A stretch of 46,519 nucleotides of DNA, from positions 1 through 46,519 of the forward strand of contig JAEEOQ010000052.1 of NCBI GenBank assembly GCA_016284355.1, given 5' to 3'. Source of the stretch: Lachnospiraceae bacterium (GTDB lineage: Bacteria; Bacillota; Clostridia; Lachnospirales; Lachnospiraceae). The first letter of the stretch is position 1; each line of letters opens with the position of its first letter. The notes under the pieces are model-generated. The model ran no database searches, was not told where the DNA came from, and saw nothing but the letters and a program-made list of their open reading frames with translations. The translations under genes were made by a program, and so were the position numbers. Positions 16,918-27,155 of the stretch are shown here, piece after piece.

Positions 16918-16978
16918 GAACAAACTAACGCCTAAGCAAGGAAGTTCGACTCTCACTTCGTTCGATCGAACAAACTAA
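16918..16978. repeat. Small intergenic element bounded by 11-bp direct repeats
   Basis: GAACAAACTAA occurs at 16918-16928 and again at 16968-16978. Between them GTTCGA (16944-16949) and TCGAAC (16966-16971) form an inverted repeat. No gene is visible here. The arrangement could be a short mobile or repetitive element, or chance. Confidence 0.35.
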
Positions 16979-16980
16979 AA

Positions 16981-17024
16981 TCTAAAAGTGGAGCCATCTT
17001 TTTAAGATGACTCCGCTTTAAGAT
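16981..17024 (-). terminator. Rho-independent terminator after guaB
   Basis: A long imperfect stem starts directly at the guaB stop. AAAATCT pairs with AGATTTT, GGAG pairs with CTCC, and CATCTT pairs with AAGATG around a TTTA loop. On the minus strand the 3' arm ends in a T-rich stretch (TTTTAGATTTTAG). Confidence 0.7.
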
Positions 17025-17025
17025 T

Positions 17026-18501
<1,476 letters not shown>

Positions 18502-18524
18502 TTATTTTTCTTTTTGTTGGAATC

Positions 18525-18553
18525 AGTATAGTCTCTGTTCATCGTCATGTCAA
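18525..18553 (-). promoter_or_regulatory. Consensus sigma-A promoter for guaB
   Basis: On the minus strand, -35 TTGACA (18548-18553) and -10 TATACT (18525-18530) are spaced 17 nt apart. The leader of about 38 nt is too short for a purine riboswitch. Confidence 0.85.
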
Positions 18554-18610
18554 CAGCAAATCCATAATATATCCTTATGTGGAGCATAATATTTTCTTAT
18601 GTTTATAAGA

Positions 18611-18657
18611 TAAAAAATACCGAATCCGCGCTGTTTAAAGCATTTCACGGATTCGGT
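18611..18657 (-). terminator. Rho-independent terminator after the small membrane protein gene
   Basis: ACCGAATCCG (18619-18628) pairs perfectly with CGGATTCGGT (18648-18657). On the minus strand the stem is followed by ATTTTTTATC. Confidence 0.85.
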
Positions 18658-18681
18658 TATAATTCTTATTAGAAAAATTAA

Positions 18682-19179
18682 TTAAGCTCTTACCTTGCTT
18701 CTGCTCTTTGCTCTTGCTGCTTCGATCATTTTCTCATTTGGCTCAAATACCACGCGAAGGTAATTGCCTTCTACGCTTCCGATAAGTGTATAGGTCTTTG
18801 CATCCGGCATAAGCGAAGAAAAGTTGTAATCTTTCATGCCTTCCTTATGGTTATAAGCCACGATCTCTTCAGAATCTGAAGGAGCGATCATCTCCACATT
18901 TTCAAGATCGATCTTAAGGATAGTCTTACGCTTTGCGCCGCCCATAATACGGTCGAAATTAAACTCGCCGTCTACATATATATATTCATACTCGTAATTA
19001 AACTTAGGAATAAAATATATGGCAAGCATAACCGCAACAACAGGCACCACGTATAAAAACTGGCTTAATGTGCTGATATAAAGCCCAACTATAATAGCAA
19101 CAATAAACGCCGCTTTGCAAAGGAAGGTCTTTGCCGTACCTTTCTGTTTAACTCCGTACTCTACATATGTGTCGTTCAT
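18682..19179 (-). CDS. Small membrane protein, DUF6106-like
   Basis: This 165-residue protein has a short cytoplasmic start (MNDTYVEYGVKQKGTAK), two close hydrophobic helices (about residues 22-60) and a soluble C-terminal domain of about 100 residues. Its length, layout and N-terminus resemble Lachnospiraceae proteins I recall as DUF6106. That assignment is from memory and uncertain. The start at 19179 has TTGGAG nearby, and the longer frame from 19245 lacks a ribosome site. It stands alone between terminators. No catalytic motif is visible and the function is unknown. Confidence 0.65.
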   Translation of the reverse strand: MNDTYVEYGVKQKGTAKTFLCKAAFIVAIIVGLYISTLSQFLYVVPVVAVMLAIYFIPKFNYEYEYIYVDGEFNFDRIMGGAKRKTILKIDLENVEMIAPSDSEEIVAYNHKEGMKDYNFSSLMPDAKTYTLIGSVEGNYLRVVFEPNEKMIEAARAKSRSKVRA

Positions 19180-19270
19180 TCTTATGATCTCCAATCTTTT
19201 TAAATCTGCAAAGTTAATTCTACACGAAAGCTGAGGAAAATTCAATTAAAAAAGGATAAAACATGAAGAA

Positions 19271-19295
19271 AGTGCCGGAAGGATTCTCCGGCACT
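19271..19295. terminator. Rho-independent terminator downstream of the beta-helix protein gene
   Basis: AGTGCCGGA (19271-19279) pairs perfectly with TCCGGCACT (19287-19295). The minus-strand gene ends 8 nt before the stem and is followed by TTTCTTC. The opposite strand has the better U-run (TGGTTTTTTAC). Confidence 0.7.
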
Positions 19296-19302
19296 TGGTT
19301 TT

Positions 19303-20967
19303 TTACTTTATTATTATCTTTCCCTTATTCTTGCAATCCTTAATGGTGGTATTCATTGAGTATCCAAGAATTCCGGCCATTTTGTCTCCGTTTCTGTCTT
19401 TCTTAATGTTGATGGTTCCTGTGTTGGTACAAGACTTTATAACATTTTTGATGCCCTTTACTTCCCAGTTTCCTGACAGATCAGCTATGCCCACAGACCA
19501 GCCTTCAGCAGTGATGGTTCCCGAATTCTGACATTTTTTAACTGTGGTATAGTATTTATCCGTCTGAGCAAGGAAATTAATGATACCTGCAGCATCGTTC
19601 TTTTGTGTGGTTTTGTTTGAAGCAGTGATCTTACCTGTATTTTTACAGTTGCTGACGGTTACGTTACCATGTTCAAGTTCAGTACTGTTCAAAATACCTG
19701 CAGCCTCTGTTTCGCCGTCATAGTGAATCATGCTTTTAGAGTTGTTTATCTTGCCTGAATTCTTACAGCCCGATACATTCTTAAGAGCTACATTGATGAT
19801 CCCTGCAACATTTTTGGTATCTGCGCCTGAAATCTTGCCTGTGTTTTTACAGTTTTTGATGGTTCCGTCAAGCGTATTGGCTATTCCGGCAGTCCCTGTG
19901 GAAAAAGAGCTGGAAATGCTTCCTGAGTTAGAGCAGTTCTCAATATCTCCCTCGGTATAACCTGCTGAAATTCCCGCAACCTCTATGTATGATCTTTCTT
20001 CATTTTTTCTTTTGTTTGTTACTGTGATATCACCTTTGTTTTTGCAGTTATAATATCTCCATCCGGTCTTAGGGCCATCTAAAGGATAGCTGCCGCCTCC
20101 TGAAATGCCACCTATAAAGCCGCCCACTTTTTTGTTTGGAAATGAAACGGTAATATCTGCGTTATTAACAGAATCCCGTACGCTTCCCTCGATATTTCCA
20201 AACATGCCACCGACTAAGTCGACATTTGGGTCATTTTTATCATAGCTAAGATCAGCTTTTAATTTACCTGATGTGGTAATATTCTCCGCATTTCCTCTGA
20301 AGTTTCCAAAAAGCATTCCAAAGGTACCTTTACCTTTATAAGCCATCTGAATATCTACGGTAATATTTTCTGCGATTGAATCATAAACCCAGTTTACAAG
20401 GGCTCCGTAGTGTTTTATACCGCCAAAATTCGATCCGTCAGTGTAGTCGGTTTTGTTTTTGTAATTAAATGATACCTTGCTGTCGCTAAAAGTAATGTTT
20501 GATAATTTGCAATCAAAAACGTCTTTTGCGATAAGGGGTGTATTTTTAAGATCACAGTTTTTAAACACGATATCAGTAAATTCAGTCTCATTTACCAGGG
20601 CAAATAAAGGGTTGCCTGAAGATGTAATGCCGCTTACCGTGTGGCCTTTTCCGTCAATCCTGCATTTTGTAAGGCCGAGAGCCGGAGTGGAAAGGGGCTT
20701 AGCGGCATCATATACTATATCATCGGTCAACTCAAAATAAGTTTCAAAAAAAGCCGTATGATCGTAACCGTCATCTTTGATCAGGTGCCCTCTTAAGATT
20801 TCAAATTCATCTGCCGTTGCTATCTGGTACGGATCGTCCTTCGTTCCGCTGCCGCCGTGAAAACCTTCTATCACATCAGCTGCTTTTGCAGATGCTGGAA
20901 TGGATACTGAAGTAAGAGCAATTATCATTGCCAGAAATAAAGATACAATTTTGATACTTTTTTTCAT
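19303..20967 (-). CDS. Secreted repeat protein, probable right-handed beta-helix
   Basis: This 554-residue protein has a signal peptide (about 1-28, ending near ASAKA). GGSGTKDDPYQIATADEFEIL follows, an N-terminal cap typical of secreted GLUG/beta-helix proteins. The C-terminal half holds eight degenerate copies of a Cys-x-Asn-x-Gly-x-Ile motif (for example NCKNTGKI), with cysteines at 308, 345, 373, 401, 441, 479, 513 and 545. Each copy is followed by an AGI-type turn, so rungs recur every 28-40 residues. There is no LPXTG, SLH or membrane anchor, so it is probably released or held non-covalently. No carbohydrate-active motif is recognisable, and adhesin or polysaccharide binding is only a guess. 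Confidence 0.8.
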   Translation of the reverse strand: MKKSIKIVSLFLAMIIALTSVSIPASAKAADVIEGFHGGSGTKDDPYQIATADEFEILRGHLIKDDGYDHTAFFETYFELTDDIVYDAAKPLSTPALGLTKCRIDGKGHTVSGITSSGNPLFALVNETEFTDIVFKNCDLKNTPLIAKDVFDCKLSNITFSDSKVSFNYKNKTDYTDGSNFGGIKHYGALVNWVYDSIAENITVDIQMAYKGKGTFGMLFGNFRGNAENITTSGKLKADLSYDKNDPNVDLVGGMFGNIEGSVRDSVNNADITVSFPNKKVGGFIGGISGGGSYPLDGPKTGWRYYNCKNKGDITVTNKRKNEERSYIEVAGISAGYTEGDIENCSNSGSISSSFSTGTAGIANTLDGTIKNCKNTGKISGADTKNVAGIINVALKNVSGCKNSGKINNSKSMIHYDGETEAAGILNSTELEHGNVTVSNCKNTGKITASNKTTQKNDAAGIINFLAQTDKYYTTVKKCQNSGTITAEGWSVGIADLSGNWEVKGIKNVIKSCTNTGTINIKKDRNGDKMAGILGYSMNTTIKDCKNKGKIIIK

Positions 20968-21017
20968 TTTCTGTCTCCTTTACTGAGTAAATCATTAAGT
21001 TTTTTGTATCAACAGTA

Positions 21018-21046
21018 ATTATATGCTTTACAATGCTAAAGTACAA
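21018..21046 (-). promoter_or_regulatory. Promoter for the beta-helix protein, overlapping a divergent promoter region
   Basis: On the minus strand, TTGTAC (-35, 21041-21046) and a perfect TATAAT (-10, 21018-21023) are spaced 17 nt apart. The plus-strand gene at 21121 must have its promoter in the same 60 bp. Candidates are TACAAT at 21029 and TATAAA at 21048, but neither has a clear -35. Confidence 0.55.
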
Positions 21047-21120
21047 GTATAAAATAAAGCCTGAAGCGGCATTTTATACGGTCTTAAGCAGCCGAAATAA
21101 AAAAACGGAGGAGTTTTACT

Positions 21121-22422
21121 ATGAGGATAGCAAAACAGTATTTAAAGAAGGTGCTCGCAGCCCTTCTTGCACTTTCAATCTTAGCGGGATTTATGCCTGC
21201 AAGCGTATCTGCGGCAGCAAAGGTAACCCCTGCAAGCTACAAGAGTATTGCAAAAGAGTGTAATCTTACAGTTACGGCAGATCCTGAAAGAGTAGTTCTT
21301 AAAGGAGACTGGTTCCCGTATAATGTAAACATTTATTACAGAGTGGCAGATTCTAAGGGAAAATTTGGAAAGTGGTATTTGTTAAACACAGTAACCAGCA
21401 GTTTTCACGTAGAGCAAGTCCCGGGTGATTTTATTGGATATGGCCGCTACGGAGTATTTGAGAAGAAGGCCAAAGCCGGTACAAAGGTTGAAGTATGGTT
21501 TAGAAGTTTTAGCTATGAAGATATGACTGTTGAAGCAAAATACAACAAAAAATCCTGTGTCACAGTTAAGGTAAAGAAAAGAATTAATGAAAAAGGCGCA
21601 GAGAACGGCCTTAACTTCTACATTCCGTCCATGAGTGAGGACGCTAATTACGGCCTTTACGAAACAGCGTTTTCAAACGTTGTGTCAAACGCTGGCGATG
21701 ATATTAGATGGCGCACTCAGACTGAGTATTCATCCTATATTGCAGTAGATGATAGAACAAGCGGACCGGTGGACGCCTCTTACAGAAACAAATCTATCGA
21801 GGGTATATGCGGAAAAATATGTAACGAAAACAGGTTATATCTTATAGAAAAGTCAGTATTTGACGGCAATAAGCCTGAGGCAGCAGAAGAAATAGACATA
21901 ACCGGGCATGGTGTTATGAAAAGCAAGGCTGTAAAGAAGACGGCTGCGCCTATAGTTAAAGAAGTTGAAAAGCTTCAGACAGATGACGTTAAATTCGTGC
22001 TTAGATTTGTTCCCGATCTTTGGATGGATGTTTATTCTGATCTGAAGAATGATAAGGATTTTACAAACTACGTAAAAAAGGCAAAAAGTTCAGACGGCTA
22101 TGGCTATCCTATCTTTAATAATGTTATCCAGTATGATGGGCTTGCAAAGGTAGGGGAAGCTTCTTTTAACGGCAAGGATTATTATTTGGTAACAACAATA
22201 TGTGATCTTTACTATGTTTCTAATTCAGCTCCTGATAACGGATGGGGCAAGATCGGATATGTAGCCAAAAACAACATCAATACCAAGGACTATGGCAGAG
22301 TCATTAAAGAAGCAAAGGATTTCTTAAGACAGTTTGATATTAAAGCTGTTTTGGTAAAGGGAAACGATTATGAGAGCGTAGACCTTGCAAATGCAGAAGC
22401 AGTAGAGTGTACGATATATTAG
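21121..22422 (+). CDS. Secreted protein of unknown function
   Basis: This 433-residue protein has a clear signal peptide (about 1-31: basic start, then LAALLALSILAGFMPA and cleavage near SVSAAA). An all-beta-looking domain follows (about 35-155, RVVLKGDWFPYNVNIYYRV), then a longer region without recognised motifs. No anchor, repeats or catalytic signature are seen. Four cysteines after the signal peptide (48, 145, 230, 234) could form disulfides. ACGGAGGAG precedes the start. It diverges from the beta-helix gene across 153 bp, so the two secreted proteins may be co-regulated. I do not recognise the family. Confidence 0.8.
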   Translation: MRIAKQYLKKVLAALLALSILAGFMPASVSAAAKVTPASYKSIAKECNLTVTADPERVVLKGDWFPYNVNIYYRVADSKGKFGKWYLLNTVTSSFHVEQVPGDFIGYGRYGVFEKKAKAGTKVEVWFRSFSYEDMTVEAKYNKKSCVTVKVKKRINEKGAENGLNFYIPSMSEDANYGLYETAFSNVVSNAGDDIRWRTQTEYSSYIAVDDRTSGPVDASYRNKSIEGICGKICNENRLYLIEKSVFDGNKPEAAEEIDITGHGVMKSKAVKKTAAPIVKEVEKLQTDDVKFVLRFVPDLWMDVYSDLKNDKDFTNYVKKAKSSDGYGYPIFNNVIQYDGLAKVGEASFNGKDYYLVTTICDLYYVSNSAPDNGWGKIGYVAKNNINTKDYGRVIKEAKDFLRQFDIKAVLVKGNDYESVDLANAEAVECTIY

Positions 22423-22429
22423 ATTTATT

Positions 22430-22610
22430 GCGTAGCACTACGTAACTAAAAAGCCTTACTGATTGCTACGCGCCTTCGCACACCGATTTTGCTCTCGGCT
22501 TTTAAACAGCCGTACGCCCTGCTTCGTGCTTCGCACTCTCGCATGGCTCGAAATGTATTCACAAATCGCTCCGCTTCGCGTAGCTTTTTTGTTCATACAT
22601 TTCGCCTCGA
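22430..22610. repeat. Palindrome-rich intergenic element downstream of groEL
   Basis: There is no credible gene between 22423 and 22674. CGAAATGTAT (22549-22558) pairs with ATACATTTCG (22595-22604). GCTACGCG near 22455 is the inverse of CGCGTAGC near 22578, and CGGCT and AGCCG form another small hairpin around 22500. The region is GC-richer than nearby intergenic DNA. A 62-codon minus-strand frame over it looks like the spurious frames I associate with dispersed repeats in Lachnospiraceae. It is probably a repetitive element; copies elsewhere in the genome cannot be seen from here. Confidence 0.5.
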
Positions 22611-22620
22611 ATAACAAAAT

Positions 22621-22653
22621 AAAGGTCGCTGTGAGTAAACTCACGCGACCTTT
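22621..22653 (-). terminator. Rho-independent terminator after groEL
   Basis: AAAGGTCGC (22621-22629) pairs with GCGACCTTT (22645-22653), extended by GTGAG-CTCAC with one bulged base. On the minus strand ATTTTGTTATT follows. Confidence 0.75.
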
Positions 22654-22674
22654 TCTTTGTCATTTCTCGGCTGT

Positions 22675-24604
<1,930 letters not shown>

Positions 24605-24628
24605 TATGATCATCCTCCTTATAGTTTG

Positions 24629-24655
24629 TTAGCACTCTTTTCACTTGAGTGCTAA
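24629..24655 (-). promoter_or_regulatory. CIRCE operator (HrcA binding site)
   Basis: TTAGCACTC and GAGTGCTAA are separated by exactly 9 nt, a perfect match to the CIRCE consensus. It lies between the groES promoter and its ribosome binding site, so HrcA should repress groESL until heat or folding stress. The hrcA gene is not in this window. Confidence 0.97.
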
Positions 24656-24666
24656 ACGATGTTTAT

Positions 24667-24695
24667 ATAGTATGATATTCCGCTAAAAAAAGCAA
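24667..24695 (-). promoter_or_regulatory. Probable groESL promoter
   Basis: On the minus strand TTGCTT (24690-24695) and TACTAT (24667-24672) are spaced 17 nt, about 12 nt before CIRCE. The -35 overlaps the 3' end of the upstream terminator. Confidence 0.5.
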
Positions 24696-24730
24696 CTATT
24701 CGGGGTTTTGTCAATTCGCCGAATTGTTGC
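24685..24730 (-). terminator. Rho-independent terminator after the YihY-type gene
   Basis: On the minus strand GCAACAATTCGG pairs with CCGAATAGTTGC with one mismatch, followed by T7. The loop contains TTGACA, which has no matching -10. Between the terminator and the upstream gene lies a pyrimidine-rich imperfect direct repeat around TATACTCT (24740 and 24772). Confidence 0.8.
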
Positions 24731-24778
24731 TCTTTTCTCTCGTATACTCTTTTTTTCTCTCTTTTTCTCGTCTATACT

Positions 24779-25636
24779 CTATTTTTTAAAAAGCCGGTAG
24801 TAATCCGGGTAATATTCCCTTATAAGGCTGCTGACTTCCGCTCCTATAAACATAATATAAAAGCAGAAATACAGCCAGAGAACCAGAAAAACTATGGCGG
24901 CAAGGGAGCCGTACATATAGGTGTAATTTGAAAGGTTCCTTATATAGAAGGAATAAATATGTGAAAATGCCGTCCAGCCAACAGATGTAATAAGCGCTCC
25001 AGGCACCTCGTAAATAAGCTTTGTCTTTCTGTTTGGCACAAATTTAAAGAAAAGAAGGAAAAACACAAACAGTACCGACACTGTAAGTATCACCCTGAAG
25101 TCTATTATCTTTAACCACGCAAAATATCTGTCGGCATCAGGTATATATTCCCTTACAGCTGCCCTTATGGTGGTACCAAATACGGAAAGACCGAGGGTAA
25201 GAAGTATTATTGCCGTAAATATCAGCATATAAAAAACAGAAAGAAGCCTTACCAAAAGGTAATTTCTTGTCTCAGGTATCTGATATACGGAATTAAGCCC
25301 TCGTATTATTGAAAGCATACCTCTTGAGGCAGCCCATACAAGCGAAATAACAGAAACCGACATAAATGTGCTGCTTGTGGCATATATCTCGTCAAGTATG
25401 GTAAGCACAGGCTCTGCTATAACCTCGGGAAGGTTAAGGTTTATAAGCCTTACAAGGTCTTCTTCCGAGAAAAAAGGAAGGAAACGGAATAAGGATAAAA
25501 GGAACATAACAAATGGAAAGAAGGAAATGATTATAAAGAGTGCTGTTTCGCCTGCATAGGCTGCCACCGCATCTTTACCGACTCTCTTTCCAAATGCATC
25601 AAGTCCGGACAAAACCGGTATGTCTTTTATCTTCAT
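24779..25636 (-). CDS. YihY/BrkB-family inner membrane protein
   Basis: This 285-residue protein has about six membrane helices and family features AAYAGETALFIIISFFPFVMFLLSL (split by the first helix), WAASRGMLSIIRGLNSVYQ (about residues 101-119), YGSLAAIVFLVLWLYF and GAEVSSLIREY near the end. The family was once called ribonuclease BN in error, and its real function is unknown. The gene starts 37 nt after the symporter with AAGGAGA upstream and no hairpin between, so it may be transcribed with the alpha-galactosidase genes. A functional link is not evident. Confidence 0.88.
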   Translation of the reverse strand: MKIKDIPVLSGLDAFGKRVGKDAVAAYAGETALFIIISFFPFVMFLLSLFRFLPFFSEEDLVRLINLNLPEVIAEPVLTILDEIYATSSTFMSVSVISLVWAASRGMLSIIRGLNSVYQIPETRNYLLVRLLSVFYMLIFTAIILLTLGLSVFGTTIRAAVREYIPDADRYFAWLKIIDFRVILTVSVLFVFFLLFFKFVPNRKTKLIYEVPGALITSVGWTAFSHIYSFYIRNLSNYTYMYGSLAAIVFLVLWLYFCFYIMFIGAEVSSLIREYYPDYYRLFKK

Positions 25637-25673
25637 TCCGTCTCCTTATAAAAGTCAATAAGCAATCTGCAAT

Positions 25674-27137
25674 TTAGTTTTTCTTAGCTTCAAGCTGTTT
25701 GCAGATATCATCATAGTAGTCTTCGTCAATCTTGTAAAACTTGCGGTATAAAATAACCGAAACAAGCATAAATGCACAAGGCAAAACTGTCATGGCAAGT
25801 AAAAGGCCTTTTGTCTGAAGGCTTCCCGCAGACTTGATCACGTCAGCAATAAGGCTGCTCTTATCTGTAGCATTGATAAGCCCCTGCTCTGCTTTTCTCT
25901 CGTAATCTGAGATCTGATTTGAAAGAAGGGTAACATTGCAGATAAGATAAGTTACAGTAGTTATAATGACTGTAACAGAACTTGAAAGCTTGGTAAGGAA
26001 AGGACGCATTGATGTGATGATGGCCTCATCTCTGGTGCCGTGCTTAAGTTCGTTGTACTCAACCGTATTGATGATAGAGATCATCATAACAAGGTAAAGT
26101 CCGTACTGGCCAAGGTTTGCAAGCATAAATCCTGCAGTAAGGATATAGAATTTAACCATGCTTGTAGGCATCAAAAGACCTACTGCAAGCATAATAACGT
26201 AGCCGATGGTTGCGATGATTCCCATATCTTTAACAAGAGTCTGTCTTTTAAACTTTCTTGAAAGCATAGGATAAAAAACCATAAGTACTGCTGTTGCAGC
26301 CATGCCCACTGTGGTAAACAGTGAATAAAGGCCGCCTTCATATCCGAATTCAAAGTAAACGTAGTTGGTTCCGATACCGCCAAGTACGATACCGTTTCCT
26401 ATCTCCTGGATAAGGAAGATAATAGCGATCCATACAAGCTGATCGTTGCCGCCGATGGTGGTTACGATCTTCTTAAGGCTTACCTTTGGAGCTTCTTTTT
26501 GCATATCGTCTCTGTTTTCTTTAACGAATGCAAGGGTAAATGCTGCAAAGAACGGGCTTAAAAGGCAGATGATAAGTGCCACCATTCCGTATGCCGTTCT
26601 TGCATTTCCGCCGATTGCATGGTCTCCTGCGGTAAGAAGCGGGATCATGATGCCGGCTAAGGTACCGCCGATGCCTGCAAAAAGCGTAGCTCTTGATGTA
26701 AGAGTATTTCGCTCATTTCCGTCTTTTGAAAGAGCCGGAACCATGCCCCAGTAGGAAATGTCGTGCATGGTGTAGGTAATGCTGTAAAGGAAATAAACTA
26801 TACCAAATAGTATGATAAAATTCCAGCCGTCAAGCTTGGAGTTATAAAGCACATAAACCACAAAGGATGTGGAGATTATGCCTATAAACAGCCATGGCTT
26901 GAATTTTCCGAACTTTGTACGGGTTCTTTCGATAATGTTGCCCATGATAGGATCGTTAAGCGCATCAAAAACTCTTGCCGCCACCATAATGGCTGTAATA
27001 GCCGCAAGCTGAGCCGCCGTAAGATTTCTCGTAAAGAGAATGAACGTCATGGTAAAGTTTGTAAACAGTGCGTAGATCATGTCTCTTCCGATGGTTCCCA
27101 TTGGGTAGAAGATCAGGTTCTTTTTGTAATTTTCCAT
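25674..27137 (-). CDS. GPH-family (MelB-like) sugar:cation symporter
   Basis: This 487-residue transporter has about twelve membrane helices. The GPH signature is in the first half: YALFTNFTMTFILF, then ARVFDALNDPIMGNIIERT and TRTKFGKFKPWLF (about residues 54-85). The conserved acidic Asp in the DALNDP segment is the position used for cation-coupled sugar binding in MelB. It imports galactosides, pentosides or glucuronides with H+ or Na+. The adjacent GH36 alpha-galactosidase, 18 nt upstream in the same operon, points to an alpha-galactoside such as melibiose or raffinose-family sugars; that is inference from context. Confidence 0.9.
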   Translation of the reverse strand: MENYKKNLIFYPMGTIGRDMIYALFTNFTMTFILFTRNLTAAQLAAITAIMVAARVFDALNDPIMGNIIERTRTKFGKFKPWLFIGIISTSFVVYVLYNSKLDGWNFIILFGIVYFLYSITYTMHDISYWGMVPALSKDGNERNTLTSRATLFAGIGGTLAGIMIPLLTAGDHAIGGNARTAYGMVALIICLLSPFFAAFTLAFVKENRDDMQKEAPKVSLKKIVTTIGGNDQLVWIAIIFLIQEIGNGIVLGGIGTNYVYFEFGYEGGLYSLFTTVGMAATAVLMVFYPMLSRKFKRQTLVKDMGIIATIGYVIMLAVGLLMPTSMVKFYILTAGFMLANLGQYGLYLVMMISIINTVEYNELKHGTRDEAIITSMRPFLTKLSSSVTVIITTVTYLICNVTLLSNQISDYERKAEQGLINATDKSSLIADVIKSAGSLQTKGLLLAMTVLPCAFMLVSVILYRKFYKIDEDYYDDICKQLEAKKN

Positions 27138-27155
27138 TATAATGTCCTCTCTTTT

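Noticed and set aside
22456-22644. 62-codon minus-strand frame downstream of groEL
   Set aside because: It overlaps the groEL terminator and several inverted repeats, has no ribosome site, and is rich in Arg, Ser and Cys like a translated repeat element.
24709-24714. TTGACA on the minus strand upstream of groES as a -35 box
   Set aside because: The position 17 nt downstream is a T-run, not a -10, and the hexamer lies in the loop of a terminator.
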